This document shows, piece by piece, positions 16,913 to 26,908 of a stretch of 64,000 nucleotides of DNA. This DNA comes from Litoribrevibacter albus (lineage in GTDB: Bacteria; Pseudomonadota; Gammaproteobacteria; Pseudomonadales; Litoribrevibacteraceae), in NCBI RefSeq assembly GCF_030159995.1, contig NZ_BSNM01000027.1, forward strand, positions 248,001 through 312,000, in the 5' to 3' direction. The notes beneath the pieces are model-generated. The model was not told the DNA's origin, made no database searches, and worked only from the letters and a program-made list of their open reading frames with translations. A program made the translations under genes and the position numbers. Every line of letters begins with the position of its first letter. Position 1 is the first letter of the stretch.

Positions 16913-17032
16913 GCATCTCCTACTTTTGCATCTATAGCCCCCATCGAATAAAGTAACCGTTAAATATTTAGTTGTAATCAGGTGCCGTTCGAAAAGGATT
17001 GAACGAATCCACCTACTCAAAGGACTCATATC

Positions 17033-18703
17033 ATGTCAGAACTTCCATACACATCGAATTATCCCAACACTCTGCCGATATGGAGCCAGCTACAAGAACA
17101 TCAAGCAAAGGTAAAACAACTCCACTTGCGTGAAGAATTCAGCAAAGACCCGCAACGGGCTGAGCGTTTTTTTCAGAAAGCGGCCGGGATCTACCTGGAT
17201 TACTCTAAAAACCTGATTACGGATGAAACGATCAAACTGCTGACCCAATTGGCAAATGATGCCGGGCTGCCAGCTGCGATAAAAGCCATGTTCAATGGCG
17301 AAAAGATAAACAACTCCGAAGAACGTCCGGCACTGCATGTTGCGCTTCGTAATCAAGCAGCCGTTCCATACAAAGTTGATGGAACAGATGTGATGCCGGA
17401 AGTAAAAGCGGCGCTAAACCAGATGGAGCGCTTTGTTTGGTCCATACACAGTGCTCAATGGCGGGGGTATACCAATAAGCGATTCACCGATATTGTGCAT
17501 CTTGGTATCGGTGGTTCCTATCTTGGCCCTAAAGTCGTATCAGCTGCACTCAAGCCTTATTGGAAAGCCGGCCTCAATCTGCATTATGTGGCAAACATCG
17601 ACGGCACACACATCACCGAAGAGCTCAAACACTTATCACCAGAAAGCACGCTGTTTATCATTGCGTCGAAATCATTTGGTACTCAAGAAACCATCATGAA
17701 TGCCAAATCGGCTAAAGCCTGGTTTTTACGAAACGGCGGCTTGGAAGAAGATGTCCACAAACATTTCGTAGCCATTACCGCGAATAAACAAAAAGCCTAT
17801 AACTTCGGAATTCGAGAAGAAAATATATTCCCTATGTGGGATTGGGTAGGCGGCCGTTACTCACTCTGGTCCACCATTGGATTACCCATTGCCTTGACCA
17901 TCGGCATTGAGAACTTCAAAAACCTGTTGGCCGGTGCCTACGATATGGATGAGCACTTTCGAACAGCACCTCTGGATCACAACATTCCAGTCATTTTAGG
18001 CTTGCTCGGCGTTTGGTATTCAAACTTCTTTAACGCCGACTCCCATGCGATTCTGCCATACGATCATTACTTGCGTGCATTACCGGCCCATATCCAACAG
18101 TTGGATATGGAGAGTAACGGCAAGAGCGTTACTCACAAAGGGGAAGCGGTTGACTGGTCTACCGGTCCTATCATCTGGGGGGGGGCTGGCGCGAACGGTC
18201 AGCACGCGTATCACCAGTTACTGCACCAAGGGACACACTTTCTACCAGCGGATTTTATTATGCCGCTGCGTACCCATAACCACATTGGCGACCATCACGC
18301 CCTCCTATTGTCCAACTGCCTTAGCCAGAGCCAGGCGCTGATGCAAGGGAAGACTCTTGAAGAAGCGAAAGCAGAACTTAAAGCGCAAGGTAAAACGGAC
18401 AGTCAAATTGACGAGCTTGCTCCACACAAGGTGATTCCCGGTAATCGTCCGTCGAACACCATCTTATTTGAAAAATCCACGCCAAGAACCATTGGTGCGT
18501 TGATTGCAATGTACGAACATAAAGTCTTTGTTCAAGGCGTGATCTGGAACATCAACTCCTTCGATCAATGGGGTGTGGAACTTGGTAAAGAACTGGGCGA
18601 ACACATTTATCAGATTATTACCGGTGAGAACGAGACCAATGGTCAGGACAGCTCCACTAAACACCTGATCGAACTATTTAAGAAAATCAACAACCGCATC
18701 TAA
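17033..18703 (+). CDS. pgi: Glucose-6-phosphate isomerase
   Basis: Interconverts glucose-6-phosphate and fructose-6-phosphate. The 556-aa sequence has the family signatures [14 protein letters not shown] and, near the end, [19 protein letters not shown], plus [10 protein letters not shown] for the phosphate site and [16 protein letters not shown]. coli Pgi is 549 aa. Upstream are the panD terminator and about 120 bp of unremarkable leader. Single-gene transcript, ending at a hairpin 14 bp after the stop. Confidence 0.97.
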   Translation: MSELPYTSNYPNTLPIWSQLQEHQAKVKQLHLREEFSKDPQRAERFFQKAAGIYLDYSKNLITDETIKLLTQLANDAGLPAAIKAMFNGEKINNSEERPALHVALRNQAAVPYKVDGTDVMPEVKAALNQMERFVWSIHSAQWRGYTNKRFTDIVHLGIGGSYLGPKVVSAALKPYWKAGLNLHYVANIDGTHITEELKHLSPESTLFIIASKSFGTQETIMNAKSAKAWFLRNGGLEEDVHKHFVAITANKQKAYNFGIREENIFPMWDWVGGRYSLWSTIGLPIALTIGIENFKNLLAGAYDMDEHFRTAPLDHNIPVILGLLGVWYSNFFNADSHAILPYDHYLRALPAHIQQLDMESNGKSVTHKGEAVDWSTGPIIWGGAGANGQHAYHQLLHQGTHFLPADFIMPLRTHNHIGDHHALLLSNCLSQSQALMQGKTLEEAKAELKAQGKTDSQIDELAPHKVIPGNRPSNTILFEKSTPRTIGALIAMYEHKVFVQGVIWNINSFDQWGVELGKELGEHIYQIITGENETNGQDSSTKHLIELFKKINNRI

Positions 18704-18716
18704 CCCTTCTTCTTAT

Positions 18717-18746
18717 TGCTTTGGAGGCAGACTTGCCCCCAAAGCA
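18717..18746 (+). terminator. Possible pgi terminator
   Basis: TGCTTTGG / CCAAAGCA (18717-18724 with 18739-18746) with an inner GGCA/TGCC extension. Only a broken T run (GTCTCTTG) follows. Confidence 0.45.
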
Positions 18747-18829
18747 GTCTCTTGATACTCTCCGCGCAGTTTTTGAACCCAATGACCCCCTAACAGGTCC
18801 ATTCCATTTCTTCGAAAGAGAGAGTCACT

Positions 18830-19675
18830 ATGTCAAAAGTATGCGTTATTGGTGCTGGCACGATGGGAGCCGGCATCGCTCAAGCATTTGCGAGCAAAGG
18901 CTTCACCGTTGTATTAAGAGACATTCAACAAGAGTTTGTAGATCGTGGCCTTGCGGGTATTCAAAAGAATCTGGATCGCTTAGTCGCTAAAGAAAAGCTT
19001 TCACAAGAACAAGCGGATCAGGTTCGCGCAAACCTGACCGGTAGCGTGGACATTCAAGACGCAGCTGACTGTGACCTTATTGTTGAAGCCGCCGTCGAAA
19101 ACATGGCCATCAAGAAGCGTATTTTCGAAGAGCTGGATGCAGTCTGCGAAGAAAAAACCATCTTTGCGACTAATACATCGTCCCTATCGATCACAGAAGT
19201 AGCGGCGGCCACCAATCGCCCAGACAAGGTGATCGGTATGCATTTCTTCAATCCTGCACCAATCATGAAGTTGGTAGAAATCATTCGCGGCATCACCACC
19301 AGCGATGACACCTTTAGTAAGGTGAAGTCCATTACCGAAGAAATCGGTAAAACGCCTGTTGAAGTGGCAGAAGCACCAGGGTTTGTCGTAAACCGTATTC
19401 TGATTCCAATGATTAATGAAGGCATTGCAATCTTTGCTGAAGGAGTGGCCTCAGCGGAAGACATCGACGCCGCCATGAAACTGGGCGCAAACCACCCAAT
19501 GGGCCCATTGGCACTGGCTGACCTGATCGGTTTGGATGTCTGCCTGGCCATTATGGAAGTACTGCAGGACGAGTTCGGGGACAGCAAATACCGCCCACAC
19601 CCACTGTTAAGAAAGTACGTACGTGGTGGCTGGTTAGGTCGTAAATCCGGTAAAGGGTTTTACGACTACAACTAG
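18830..19675 (+). CDS. hbd: 3-hydroxybutyryl-CoA dehydrogenase
   Basis: Oxidises or reduces short 3-hydroxyacyl-CoA with NAD(P). The 281-aa protein has an N-terminal Rossmann fold with [14 protein letters not shown], the [15 protein letters not shown] segment containing the catalytic His, and [11 protein letters not shown] linking to the all-helical C-terminal dimer domain. This single-domain length matches Hbd/PaaH rather than multifunctional FadB. It has no thiolase or crotonase neighbour, so pathway (butanoate, polyhydroxybutyrate, phenylacetate) cannot be chosen. Ribosome site AGAGAG is close to the ATG. Confidence 0.92.
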   Translation: MSKVCVIGAGTMGAGIAQAFASKGFTVVLRDIQQEFVDRGLAGIQKNLDRLVAKEKLSQEQADQVRANLTGSVDIQDAADCDLIVEAAVENMAIKKRIFEELDAVCEEKTIFATNTSSLSITEVAAATNRPDKVIGMHFFNPAPIMKLVEIIRGITTSDDTFSKVKSITEEIGKTPVEVAEAPGFVVNRILIPMINEGIAIFAEGVASAEDIDAAMKLGANHPMGPLALADLIGLDVCLAIMEVLQDEFGDSKYRPHPLLRKYVRGGWLGRKSGKGFYDYN

Positions 19676-19719
19676 TGCACTTACACCCGGAGACTATCAA
19701 TAATCAGTCTCGGAACTAA

Positions 19720-19746
19720 AAAAGGCCCATTCATTTGGGCCTTTTC
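19720..19746. terminator. Bidirectional terminator between hbd and nadE
   Basis: AAAAGGCCCA / TGGGCCTTTT around a 6-nt loop, with A's before and T's after, serving both convergent genes. Confidence 0.88.
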
Positions 19747-19769
19747 TATTCCAGCTTTACCAAAGCGTC

Positions 19770-21401
19770 TTATTCACCAATATGCCAGCCGGAAGTAATT
19801 GGATAGCGTCGGTCTTTACCAAAGCCACGTTGAGTAATGCGGATACCTATCGGCGCCTGTCGGCGTTTGTATTCATTAAGATCCACCAAACGCACCACCC
19901 GATAAACATCTTCTTTTGAAAACCCTTGAACTACAATGTCATCAGCACTGACATCTTCTTCTACATACAGTCGCAGGATTTCATCCAACACATCATACGG
20001 TGGCAACGAGTCTTCGTCTTTTTGATCTGGGGCTAGTTCTGCCGAAGGCGGACGAGTAATCACTCGATCCGGAATCACTTCTGACACGGTATTACGGTAT
20101 CGACTTAAAGCAAATACCAGAGTCTTAGGTACATCTTTAAGGACATCAAAGCCACCCGCCATGTCACCATAAAGCGTGGAATACCCCACCGCCATTTCAG
20201 ATTTGTTGCCGGTGGTTAATACCAGATAACCTTTCTTATTGGATATGGCCATCAGCAACACACCTCGACAACGCGCCTGAAGATTCTCTTCGGTGGTATC
20301 ACGCTGCGTGCCTTCGAATTCATCTTCCAGCATTGTCATGAACGCATTAAAGGACGCTTCAATCGGAATCACCTTGTATCGCACACCCAATGCATTGGCT
20401 TCTGCCTCTGCATCCTGCAAACTCATTTGAGAAGTATATTTGTAGGGCATCATTACCGCTTCAACACGCTCAGCGCCAATTGCATCCACAGCAACAGCTA
20501 ACGTTAACGCTGAATCAATACCACCGGACAAGCCCAGCACAACGCCTTTAAAATGGTTTTTATTCACATAATCACGAACACCTGTCACCAGTGCTTGATA
20601 CACAGAGGCATGTTCTGATAATTCATCAACCACTTCACCCGAAATCACTACGCGATCATGCTCCGCATCTAATGTTAAAGGCACCAGCATTTCCTGATAC
20701 TGTTGAGCCAACACCACTCGGTTACCTTGAGCATCTACTGCCATTGAGGCACCGTCGAAGATTAACTCGTCTTGTCCACCTACCTGATTCACGTACAGCA
20801 GGCTGATTTGATGTTTACGGCAATGCTCTTCAATCAACAGATGGCGTTCGGTCACTTTATTTTGATGAAACGGTGAAGCATTCAGGTTCAGAATGCATTG
20901 GGCTCCGGCATCCACCGCATCCGCAACAGGCGAGTCATGCCACACGTCTTCACAGATGGTAATTCCAAAGGTGATCCCTTCGATATCCAGCACCACCGCT
21001 TTTGTATGACCTTCGGTAAAATACCGCTTTTCATCAAACACCTGGAAATTAGGCAATTTTTGCTTGTGATAACGAGCCAACTCTGCACCAGCAAACAGAA
21101 CCACAGCAGAGTTATATAATTTGTTCGCCTCTTTAAGCGGCAGCCCTAAGACAACGTATACATCTTGAGGCAGCTCTTTTTTCAAGCGTTCCAGAGCTTG
21201 ACTGATCCGCTTGTCCAAGCTTGGACGAAGCAACAAATCTTCCGGCGGATACCCGGTTAATACCAGCTCAGGAAACAATACCAATTCTGCATCATGTTCA
21301 GATTGGGCAAGCCTTACTTGATCCAGCACCAGTTGCGTATTTCCTTCGATATCGCCCACCAAAGGGTTCACTTGTGCCATTACAACGGATAGTTTTGCCA
21401 T
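19770..21401 (-). CDS. nadE: Glutamine-dependent NAD+ synthetase
   Basis: Last step of NAD synthesis, using glutamine as nitrogen donor. The 543-aa protein has an N-terminal nitrilase-fold glutaminase, with E45 (FPELVLTGYPPEDLL), the Lys in YHKQKLP (about 113) and nucleophile C150 (TICEDVWHD), followed by the synthetase domain with the pyrophosphatase loop LGLSGGIDSAL. The bifunctional form explains the length (ammonia-only NadE is about 275 aa). It is divergent from pilS with about 180 bp between the probable starts. Confidence 0.96.
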   Translation of the reverse strand: MAKLSVVMAQVNPLVGDIEGNTQLVLDQVRLAQSEHDAELVLFPELVLTGYPPEDLLLRPSLDKRISQALERLKKELPQDVYVVLGLPLKEANKLYNSAVVLFAGAELARYHKQKLPNFQVFDEKRYFTEGHTKAVVLDIEGITFGITICEDVWHDSPVADAVDAGAQCILNLNASPFHQNKVTERHLLIEEHCRKHQISLLYVNQVGGQDELIFDGASMAVDAQGNRVVLAQQYQEMLVPLTLDAEHDRVVISGEVVDELSEHASVYQALVTGVRDYVNKNHFKGVVLGLSGGIDSALTLAVAVDAIGAERVEAVMMPYKYTSQMSLQDAEAEANALGVRYKVIPIEASFNAFMTMLEDEFEGTQRDTTEENLQARCRGVLLMAISNKKGYLVLTTGNKSEMAVGYSTLYGDMAGGFDVLKDVPKTLVFALSRYRNTVSEVIPDRVITRPPSAELAPDQKDEDSLPPYDVLDEILRLYVEEDVSADDIVVQGFSKEDVYRVVRLVDLNEYKRRQAPIGIRITQRGFGKDRRYPITSGWHIGE

Positions 21402-21580
21402 GAATGTTCCTTAACTCTGTATTTATGCTGGTGCGTATTGTCTTAAATCTTATACCATTTATCAAAGCACAATATGATGCCTCATGTGTTAATCTTGCAA
21501 ACTCAGACATGCAGAGCAACTCATGCTGGACAACTGCTCGATTCAAGGTACTTTTTTGTTACAAAGGATGTTTACATTCC

Positions 21581-23173
21581 ATGCCACAAGGTCTTTGGCT
21601 ACCCAATCGTCGATTGATTGAAGTTTATAACTACTATCGCCTGTTACTTTCCCTCAGTTTGGCGTTAGCAATGAGTGCAGTGCTTGGCGCTCAAGCAGAA
21701 ACAGAACTGCACACCACCTTTAAGCTTTATCAAGTCATTAGTTATAGCTACCTGTTTGCGGCCTTGGTATTAACGGCTTTGCTGATGGTGTTACGCAAAG
21801 TCCGGATTGGCCACATCATCGCCACGATAACACTCGATATTACCTTTTTAACCATCCTGATGTATGCCAGCGGCGGTATCCATAGCGGCCTCGGTAATCT
21901 CATCATCATTGCGGTAGCCTGTGGAAATATTATCACCACCGGACGCTTTGGGCTTTTGTTCGCCGCTATTGCGTCCATCAGTACCTTATATATGGAGTTT
22001 TACCTTCAACTGGAGCAAAGTAGTGCTTCATCCGGGTATGTTCGTGCCGGACTGCAAGGGCTGATGTATTTTGGCACCTCCATTTTGATTCAAAATGTCA
22101 CCAAGCGAATTGATGAAAGTGAGCATCTTGCCAAAGAGCAGGCCCGCGAGATTATCAATCTCGAGCATCTCAACAAGATGATCATTCAACGTATGCGAAC
22201 GGGGATCATTGTCTGTTCTGAAGGAGGTAGAGTTCACCTTGTTAATGAAGCAGCCAAAGCCTTAATGCCCAGTGACAGTTCACATAACGCGCTTCAATCA
22301 TCACCGCACATTTTGCCGCCGCTTATCTGTCAGTATTTATCCGACTGGAAATCCGGTTTGAAGCACCAATTTGCCACCTTTTCCTCCATTGGCGGCCATA
22401 CTGAAGTACGATGCAGCTTTGCCCGACTGACAGCACACTCTGAAGAAATTTTGATTTTTCTGGAAGACGCATCCAAATTAAAACGGGAAGCACAGCAACT
22501 CAAGCTTGCTTCTCTGGGACGACTAACCGCCAGTATCGCTCATGAGATTCGCAATCCACTGGGCGCTATCAGTCATGCCTCGCAATTGATGCAGGAATCA
22601 CAGAACCTAGACAAAGCAGACCTTAAACTGGCCAGCATCATTCAAAATCATTGCCTGCGGGTAAACCGCATCATCGAGAATGTTTTACAGCTGTCCAAAC
22701 AGCGTGTGGCCTCAGCCGACCACATAAAGTTAAGTGAATGGCTACCCAACCTGGTGGAAACCATTCAACAGGGCAACATCGAAAGTGAAGTTACATTAAC
22801 CTTCAATCAACATGTTGTAGCTCAATTTGTGGACAGTCAGCTTGAACAAGTGGTGACAAACTTAATTACCAATGGTTTAAGATACAGCCAACAGACAACA
22901 GGAAAAGCCACTGTAGAACTGCTGACCGATGTGGATCAGAAAACAGGTCTTCCCTTTCTTGATGTCATCGACGACGGTCCAGGCATTCTTGAATCCGATC
23001 CAGAAAAAGTATTTGAGCCCTTTTATACCACTGACAGTGCAGGCACAGGGTTGGGACTGTTCATTTCAAAAGAACTCTGCGAGCTGAACCATGCCAACCT
23101 AGACTACAGTAAGCACCCGATCAAAGGCAGCCAGTTTAGAATTACTTTCGCCCATCCAGATAAGATTATTTGA
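21581..23173 (+). CDS. pilS: Type IV pilus sensor histidine kinase PilS
   Basis: PilS controls pilin transcription through PilR. From ATG 21581 the product is 530 aa, the same as Pseudomonas aeruginosa PilS; the frame is open further up but that extension lacks family features. Six hydrophobic helices span about 25-180, followed by a PAS-like region, the phospho-acceptor H321 in SIAHEIRNPLGAISHA, and the ATPase domain with NLITNGLRYS and DDGPGILES then GTGLGLFIS. pilR starts 1 bp after the stop, so the pair is translationally coupled. Confidence 0.95.
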   Translation: MPQGLWLPNRRLIEVYNYYRLLLSLSLALAMSAVLGAQAETELHTTFKLYQVISYSYLFAALVLTALLMVLRKVRIGHIIATITLDITFLTILMYASGGIHSGLGNLIIIAVACGNIITTGRFGLLFAAIASISTLYMEFYLQLEQSSASSGYVRAGLQGLMYFGTSILIQNVTKRIDESEHLAKEQAREIINLEHLNKMIIQRMRTGIIVCSEGGRVHLVNEAAKALMPSDSSHNALQSSPHILPPLICQYLSDWKSGLKHQFATFSSIGGHTEVRCSFARLTAHSEEILIFLEDASKLKREAQQLKLASLGRLTASIAHEIRNPLGAISHASQLMQESQNLDKADLKLASIIQNHCLRVNRIIENVLQLSKQRVASADHIKLSEWLPNLVETIQQGNIESEVTLTFNQHVVAQFVDSQLEQVVTNLITNGLRYSQQTTGKATVELLTDVDQKTGLPFLDVIDDGPGILESDPEKVFEPFYTTDSAGTGLGLFISKELCELNHANLDYSKHPIKGSQFRITFAHPDKII

Positions 23174-23174
23174 T

Positions 23175-24545
23175 ATGAACCAGCATGTATTAATTATTGA
23201 TGACGAACCGGATATCCGTGAACTACTGGATATCACTTTGATGCGAATGGGTCTGGATGCCACATTGGCGGAAAACGTACAACAGGCAAAAGAACACCTC
23301 CAGGCTCAATCATTTGATCTCTGCCTAACCGACATGAACCTACCGGATGGCAACGGCATTGACCTGGTGGCACATATCCAGGAGCACTACCCAGATACCC
23401 CAGTAGCGGTGATTACCGCTTATGGCAGTATGGAAACAGCCATCACTGCGCTAAAAGCCGGTGCCTTTGACTTTGTCTCGAAACCCATTGACCTGAAACA
23501 CTTACGAGATTTGGTTCAATCCGCCCTCAAACTACCATCAAGTGAAAAAAACACTAAGACCTTGAAGCATGTTACCCAAGAGCCTACAGCCGCCACCTCA
23601 AAAATTCTGGGTGAGTCCAAGGCCGTGCAACTGCTTCGCAAACAAGTAGCAAAACTCGCTCGAAGCCAAGCGCCTGTGTATATCCACGGGGAATCAGGCA
23701 GCGGTAAAGAATTGGCTGCAAAACTGATTCATGATCTTGGTCCCCGTTCAGAAGGCCCCTTCATTGCGGTCAACTGCGGGGCCATCCCCAGCGAATTGAT
23801 GGAAAGTGAATTCTTTGGTCACAAAAAAGGCGCATTCACCGGCGCAACCGAAAATAAGGAAGGTTTCTTCCAAGCTGCCAATGGCGGTACGCTGTTCTTG
23901 GATGAAGTGGCCGATCTACCACTAGCCATGCAGGTGAAGTTGTTGCGAGCCTTGCAAGAAAAATCCGTTCGACCGGTTGGGGAGCAAAAGGAAATTTCAA
24001 TTGATGTGCGCATCCTAAGTGCTACCCATAAGGATCTCAGTGCGGAAGTGGATCTAGGACATTTTCGGCAAGATCTTTTCTACCGCATTAACGTGATCAA
24101 CTTAAATGTACCGTCACTGAGAGAACGCCAAGAAGACATCACGTTATTGGCCTCCTACATGCTGGATAAAATTGCCTCAGAATGGCAAATGGACCAGATT
24201 GAGCTTGATCCTTCCGCAATGGCAGAGCTACAAAACTATCCCTTCCCTGGGAATATTCGAGAGCTTCAGAACATATTGGAACGGGCTTACACCCTATGTG
24301 AAGATGATGTGATTCGTGTAGAAGATCTACAACTGCCTACCACCAAATCCAAAACGATGAACGACGCGTCGGAAGTCGACATCACAGAAATTGAGTCATT
24401 GGATCATTATCTGGAAAGCATTGAGAAGAAAGCAATTCAACAAGCCTTGGAAGAAACACGTTGGAATAAAACAGCCGCAGCCAAGCGACTGGGCATTACC
24501 TTCCGGGCGCTACGATACAAACTCAAAAAACTGGAAATGGAATAG
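23175..24545 (+). CDS. pilR: Sigma-54-dependent response regulator PilR
   Basis: NtrC-type activator, 456 aa. Receiver domain with D53 (LTDMNLPDGNG), AAA+ domain with Walker A GESGSGKE, sigma-54 contact loop GAFTGA and FLDEVADLP, and a C-terminal Fis-type helix-turn-helix (ETRWNKTAAAKRLGITFRAL). In Pseudomonas it activates pilA and flagellar genes. pilS precedes it and fimT follows after 180 bp of AT-rich DNA. The major pilin gene is not in this window. Confidence 0.95.
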   Translation: MNQHVLIIDDEPDIRELLDITLMRMGLDATLAENVQQAKEHLQAQSFDLCLTDMNLPDGNGIDLVAHIQEHYPDTPVAVITAYGSMETAITALKAGAFDFVSKPIDLKHLRDLVQSALKLPSSEKNTKTLKHVTQEPTAATSKILGESKAVQLLRKQVAKLARSQAPVYIHGESGSGKELAAKLIHDLGPRSEGPFIAVNCGAIPSELMESEFFGHKKGAFTGATENKEGFFQAANGGTLFLDEVADLPLAMQVKLLRALQEKSVRPVGEQKEISIDVRILSATHKDLSAEVDLGHFRQDLFYRINVINLNVPSLRERQEDITLLASYMLDKIASEWQMDQIELDPSAMAELQNYPFPGNIRELQNILERAYTLCEDDVIRVEDLQLPTTKSKTMNDASEVDITEIESLDHYLESIEKKAIQQALEETRWNKTAAAKRLGITFRALRYKLKKLEME

Positions 24546-24673
24546 TAGAACTCATTTAAGTGAACAAAATTCAAATAGCCTCAGCTATAAGTTCTACTTC
24601 CCTTACCCTATTTACACAATGTTGCAAAAGCCTACGTTTATTAATATTAAAATTGGAACCAGTACTCATTAAA

Positions 24674-24727
24674 ATATCCAACCCAAATCATAATAAAAAC
24701 AAGAAAAATATAACGTCGGTTGGATAT
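24674..24727 (+). promoter_or_regulatory. fimT leader: start-codon-covering inverted repeat with A-rich loop
   Basis: ATATCCAACC (24674-24683) and GGTTGGATAT (24718-24727) are perfect 10-bp complements; the second arm contains the AT of the fimT ATG. The 34-nt loop holds six consecutive AAN triplets (24692-24709), the binding pattern of the Hfq distal face. Folded RNA would hide the start codon. This is a structural reading of the sequence; regulation is inferred. Confidence 0.5.
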
Positions 24728-25301
24728 GAAAAAAACATTACACGGTTTCTCTCTGGTTGAACTCACAGTAGTCATTGCGATTGTGGCCATTACGGCTTAT
24801 TTGGCGATGCCGTCGTTCTATCAGTGGAAGAACAAACACAATGTTGAAGCAGCAGTGTCTACGCTGATGGACGCTATTAACTTCACACGTTACACCGCCA
24901 TAGAAACCGACAGCACTATCACTTTATGTCCTACCTCAGATCATCAACATTGCTCCAAAGACTGGCAAGGCGCATTGATGATCTTTAAAGATTCAAACAA
25001 AGACAGAACACTAAACACCGATGAAGAATTAATCCGTATTGAAAACTTGAACCTGGAAGGCTATATCAAGTCTGAATCCTGGTTCGGCAGTCATCGATAC
25101 TTACAAATGACGCCAGGCGGACTGACAAATAATCAGAACGGTCGATACACCATTTGCCCTAGCAACGGTGATTCACAATTGGCCCGTCAAATTATCATTA
25201 ATCGTCGAGGAAAAGCTCGTCTTGCTAAAGACTGGAACCAAGACGGTATTGTTGACGGCAGTAAAGGAAATCCTGTCAGTTGTGGCACGAACGCGGCGTA
25301 G
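24726..25301 (+). CDS. fimT: Minor pseudopilin FimT
   Basis: A 191-aa GspH/FimT-family prepilin. The type III leader is MKKTLHG, cut before F, giving mature FSLVELTVVIAIVAI with Glu at +5. The C-terminal half has the GspH/FimT fold markers (TLCPTSDHQHC, LRLYI-type strands, GRYTICPSNGD). FimT can bind DNA during natural transformation in some species. I prefer ATG 24726 to the in-frame TTG at 24720. It follows pilR as in Pseudomonas, but here the minor-pilin genes that normally come next are on the other strand. Confidence 0.88.
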   Translation: MKKTLHGFSLVELTVVIAIVAITAYLAMPSFYQWKNKHNVEAAVSTLMDAINFTRYTAIETDSTITLCPTSDHQHCSKDWQGALMIFKDSNKDRTLNTDEELIRIENLNLEGYIKSESWFGSHRYLQMTPGGLTNNQNGRYTICPSNGDSQLARQIIINRRGKARLAKDWNQDGIVDGSKGNPVSCGTNAA

Positions 25302-25306
25302 ACAGA

Positions 25307-25741
25307 TTACCAAGGAAGACAGTGATCACTCCCTGTGATTCGACATCCTTCACCATGATTCGAAAGCGTTAAAATTCCATCCTCCTCTGCCAAGTTGGAT
25401 ACAGGTGTCGCTTCTAACAGTATTTCATTTTTCCCATTAAACGCCTTGATGCTGATCTGGTAATGAGTACTTCCTTGTTGAGGGACCTTTGGGTTACAAA
25501 GCGTTGCCAGGTTCTTACCGGAATAAAGTTGATAGATTTCTGAAAAGCTACCTAACTTAATTTTTTGTTGAACCAAATTAGTAACACACGTCATAAGAGA
25601 CTGTTGAGCCAAAGTCCGATGTTCTGACTGAATAAACGATTGATAACTGGGGAATGCGATTAAACACAGAAGACCAATGATCACGAGAACAATTAACAAC
25701 TCGATCAACGTAAAGCCGATGTGTTTTACAATCGAGGCCAT
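25307..25741 (-). CDS. PilE-type minor pilin, second set
   Basis: Prepilin of 144 aa with leader MASIVKHIG cut before FTLIELLIVLVIIGLL, Glu at +5, then FPSYQSFI as in PilE-like minor pilins. Two Cys near the C-terminus (EGCRITGSDHCLPW) could form the usual D-loop disulphide. It is the last gene of a four-gene operon and overlaps the preceding gene by 16 bp. Its stop is 5 bp from that of fimT on the other strand. It is clearly divergent from the other pilE-like gene at 27455-27910, so not a recent duplicate. Confidence 0.82.
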   Translation of the reverse strand: MASIVKHIGFTLIELLIVLVIIGLLCLIAFPSYQSFIQSEHRTLAQQSLMTCVTNLVQQKIKLGSFSEIYQLYSGKNLATLCNPKVPQQGSTHYQISIKAFNGKNEILLEATPVSNLAEEDGILTLSNHGEGCRITGSDHCLPW

Positions 25742-26262
25742 ACTAACTCTCTTGAAACAGTTAAGGCTTCTGACAGCTGACTTACCGAACGTCGATAAAG
25801 AAAGGTTGATACCACTGTACTGTCCCCGGTATTTCTAAGCTCAAAGCACACCCAATGAATAGGAGAAATGATATCTTCCGAGCCAAACCACTGGCTCTCA
25901 ATCGACTGCACTTCTGCTTCATCTAACGAGCGCCCGTACAAGCCCCATACGTTATTATCTAATGGCATAAATGAACACGAAGTATACTTATCACTATCGC
26001 TCAGACACGATTCGTTATAGTTTTCTTCCTTCAATAATAAAGCGGTTAATTGCTTATCCAGTTGTCGAAGCGCTCTCTGTTTTTCGTAATATCTCTCGTA
26101 ATAGTTAACCAAACTCCACTGAGATAGAGTGTATTTGGCTAACGCTAATGACGAGGTTGAAACAATCAAAAGAAGAAAAAGCACCCAGAATATAATGAGA
26201 CCATTCTGTCGATCAGGAATTTGGGAGTATGACCAAAGTCGTAAATTTTTCGGTAATTGCAT
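25726..26262 (-). CDS. PilX/GspK-like minor pilin, second set
   Basis: The 178-aa product from ATG 26262 has a long leader ending DRQNG before a hydrophobic stretch LIIFWVLFLLLIVSTSS. It lacks Glu at +5, as do PilX and GspK proteins at the tip of the pseudopilus. The rest is helical then polar, with Cys pairs (NESCLSDSDKYTSC). The frame is open to an upstream ATG at 26295. Either start overlaps the preceding pilW-like gene. Assignment rests on position (third in a V-W-X-E order) and on the N-terminal helix, so it is less sure than its neighbours. Confidence 0.65.
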   Translation of the reverse strand: MQLPKNLRLWSYSQIPDRQNGLIIFWVLFLLLIVSTSSLALAKYTLSQWSLVNYYERYYEKQRALRQLDKQLTALLLKEENYNESCLSDSDKYTSCSFMPLDNNVWGLYGRSLDEAEVQSIESQWFGSEDIISPIHWVCFELRNTGDSTVVSTFLYRRSVSQLSEALTVSRELVWPRL

Positions 26263-26905
26263 TATCTCGGGATTCCATTTTCCAATAATCCACATGGACT
26301 TTATTTACTTGATCCGGCCGATAAGTCATGACGGATACGCGAATTGCCAAGGCCTTCATTGAATTAGCATCAAATTCTCCAGCAGAGACATAAGCATCAG
26401 GTACCCCATCATATTGCCCCAGCAGAAAGCGCCCTTCTTCAAATGCCCCTTGATCCACAGCCACTTGATAGTCCAAATGTTCAATTCCCTCTGTCAACCA
26501 ATCACCTCGGCCTGAAGAAATACACTTCAACTCGTTACCACCGTAAATATAATCTTGTACAACAAACGCATCCTCAATTACTGAACTTCGGCTACTATTT
26601 CCAAGACAGTTCTTTAAAACACCTATATCTGGTAAGACTTGGTTATATCGAATGAAAACGGAACCATCTGAGAACTGAACTGATGGCTCGGATTGATTTA
26701 ACCCAGCTCCCGCTCGTACAAAATATTTCGATAAATACGTAAGCGAGAAATGACCAACCTCCTGATTCTCTATCTGTAACGCCTGACTACGATAAAACCT
26801 GGCAATAGAGACAAACCATTCGACACAGGCAAGTGATAACAAGCTGCTCAACAACAGAACAATCATTATCTCAATCAAAGAAAAGCCCGATCGCTTCATA
26901 ACCAC
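26213..26905 (-). CDS. PilW/GspJ-like minor pilin, second set
   Basis: A 230-aa prepilin with leader MVMKRSG cut before FSLIEIMIVLLLSSLLS and Glu at +5. The mature part is long for a pilin and includes the PilW-type AGAGLN and GDWLTEGIEHLDYQVAVD segments. It follows the pilV-like gene by 3 bp and overlaps the pilX-like gene. It is about 120 aa shorter than the PilW of the main operon in this window. Confidence 0.8.
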   Translation of the reverse strand: MVMKRSGFSLIEIMIVLLLSSLLSLACVEWFVSIARFYRSQALQIENQEVGHFSLTYLSKYFVRAGAGLNQSEPSVQFSDGSVFIRYNQVLPDIGVLKNCLGNSSRSSVIEDAFVVQDYIYGGNELKCISSGRGDWLTEGIEHLDYQVAVDQGAFEEGRFLLGQYDGVPDAYVSAGEFDANSMKALAIRVSVMTYRPDQVNKVHVDYWKMESRDNAITEKFTTLVILPNS

Positions 26906-26908
26906 TGC

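Noticed and set aside
21404-21580. N-terminal extension of PilS by 59 residues
   Set aside because: The shorter form from ATG 21581 gives exactly the Pseudomonas PilS length and begins just before the first membrane helix; the extension has no family features.
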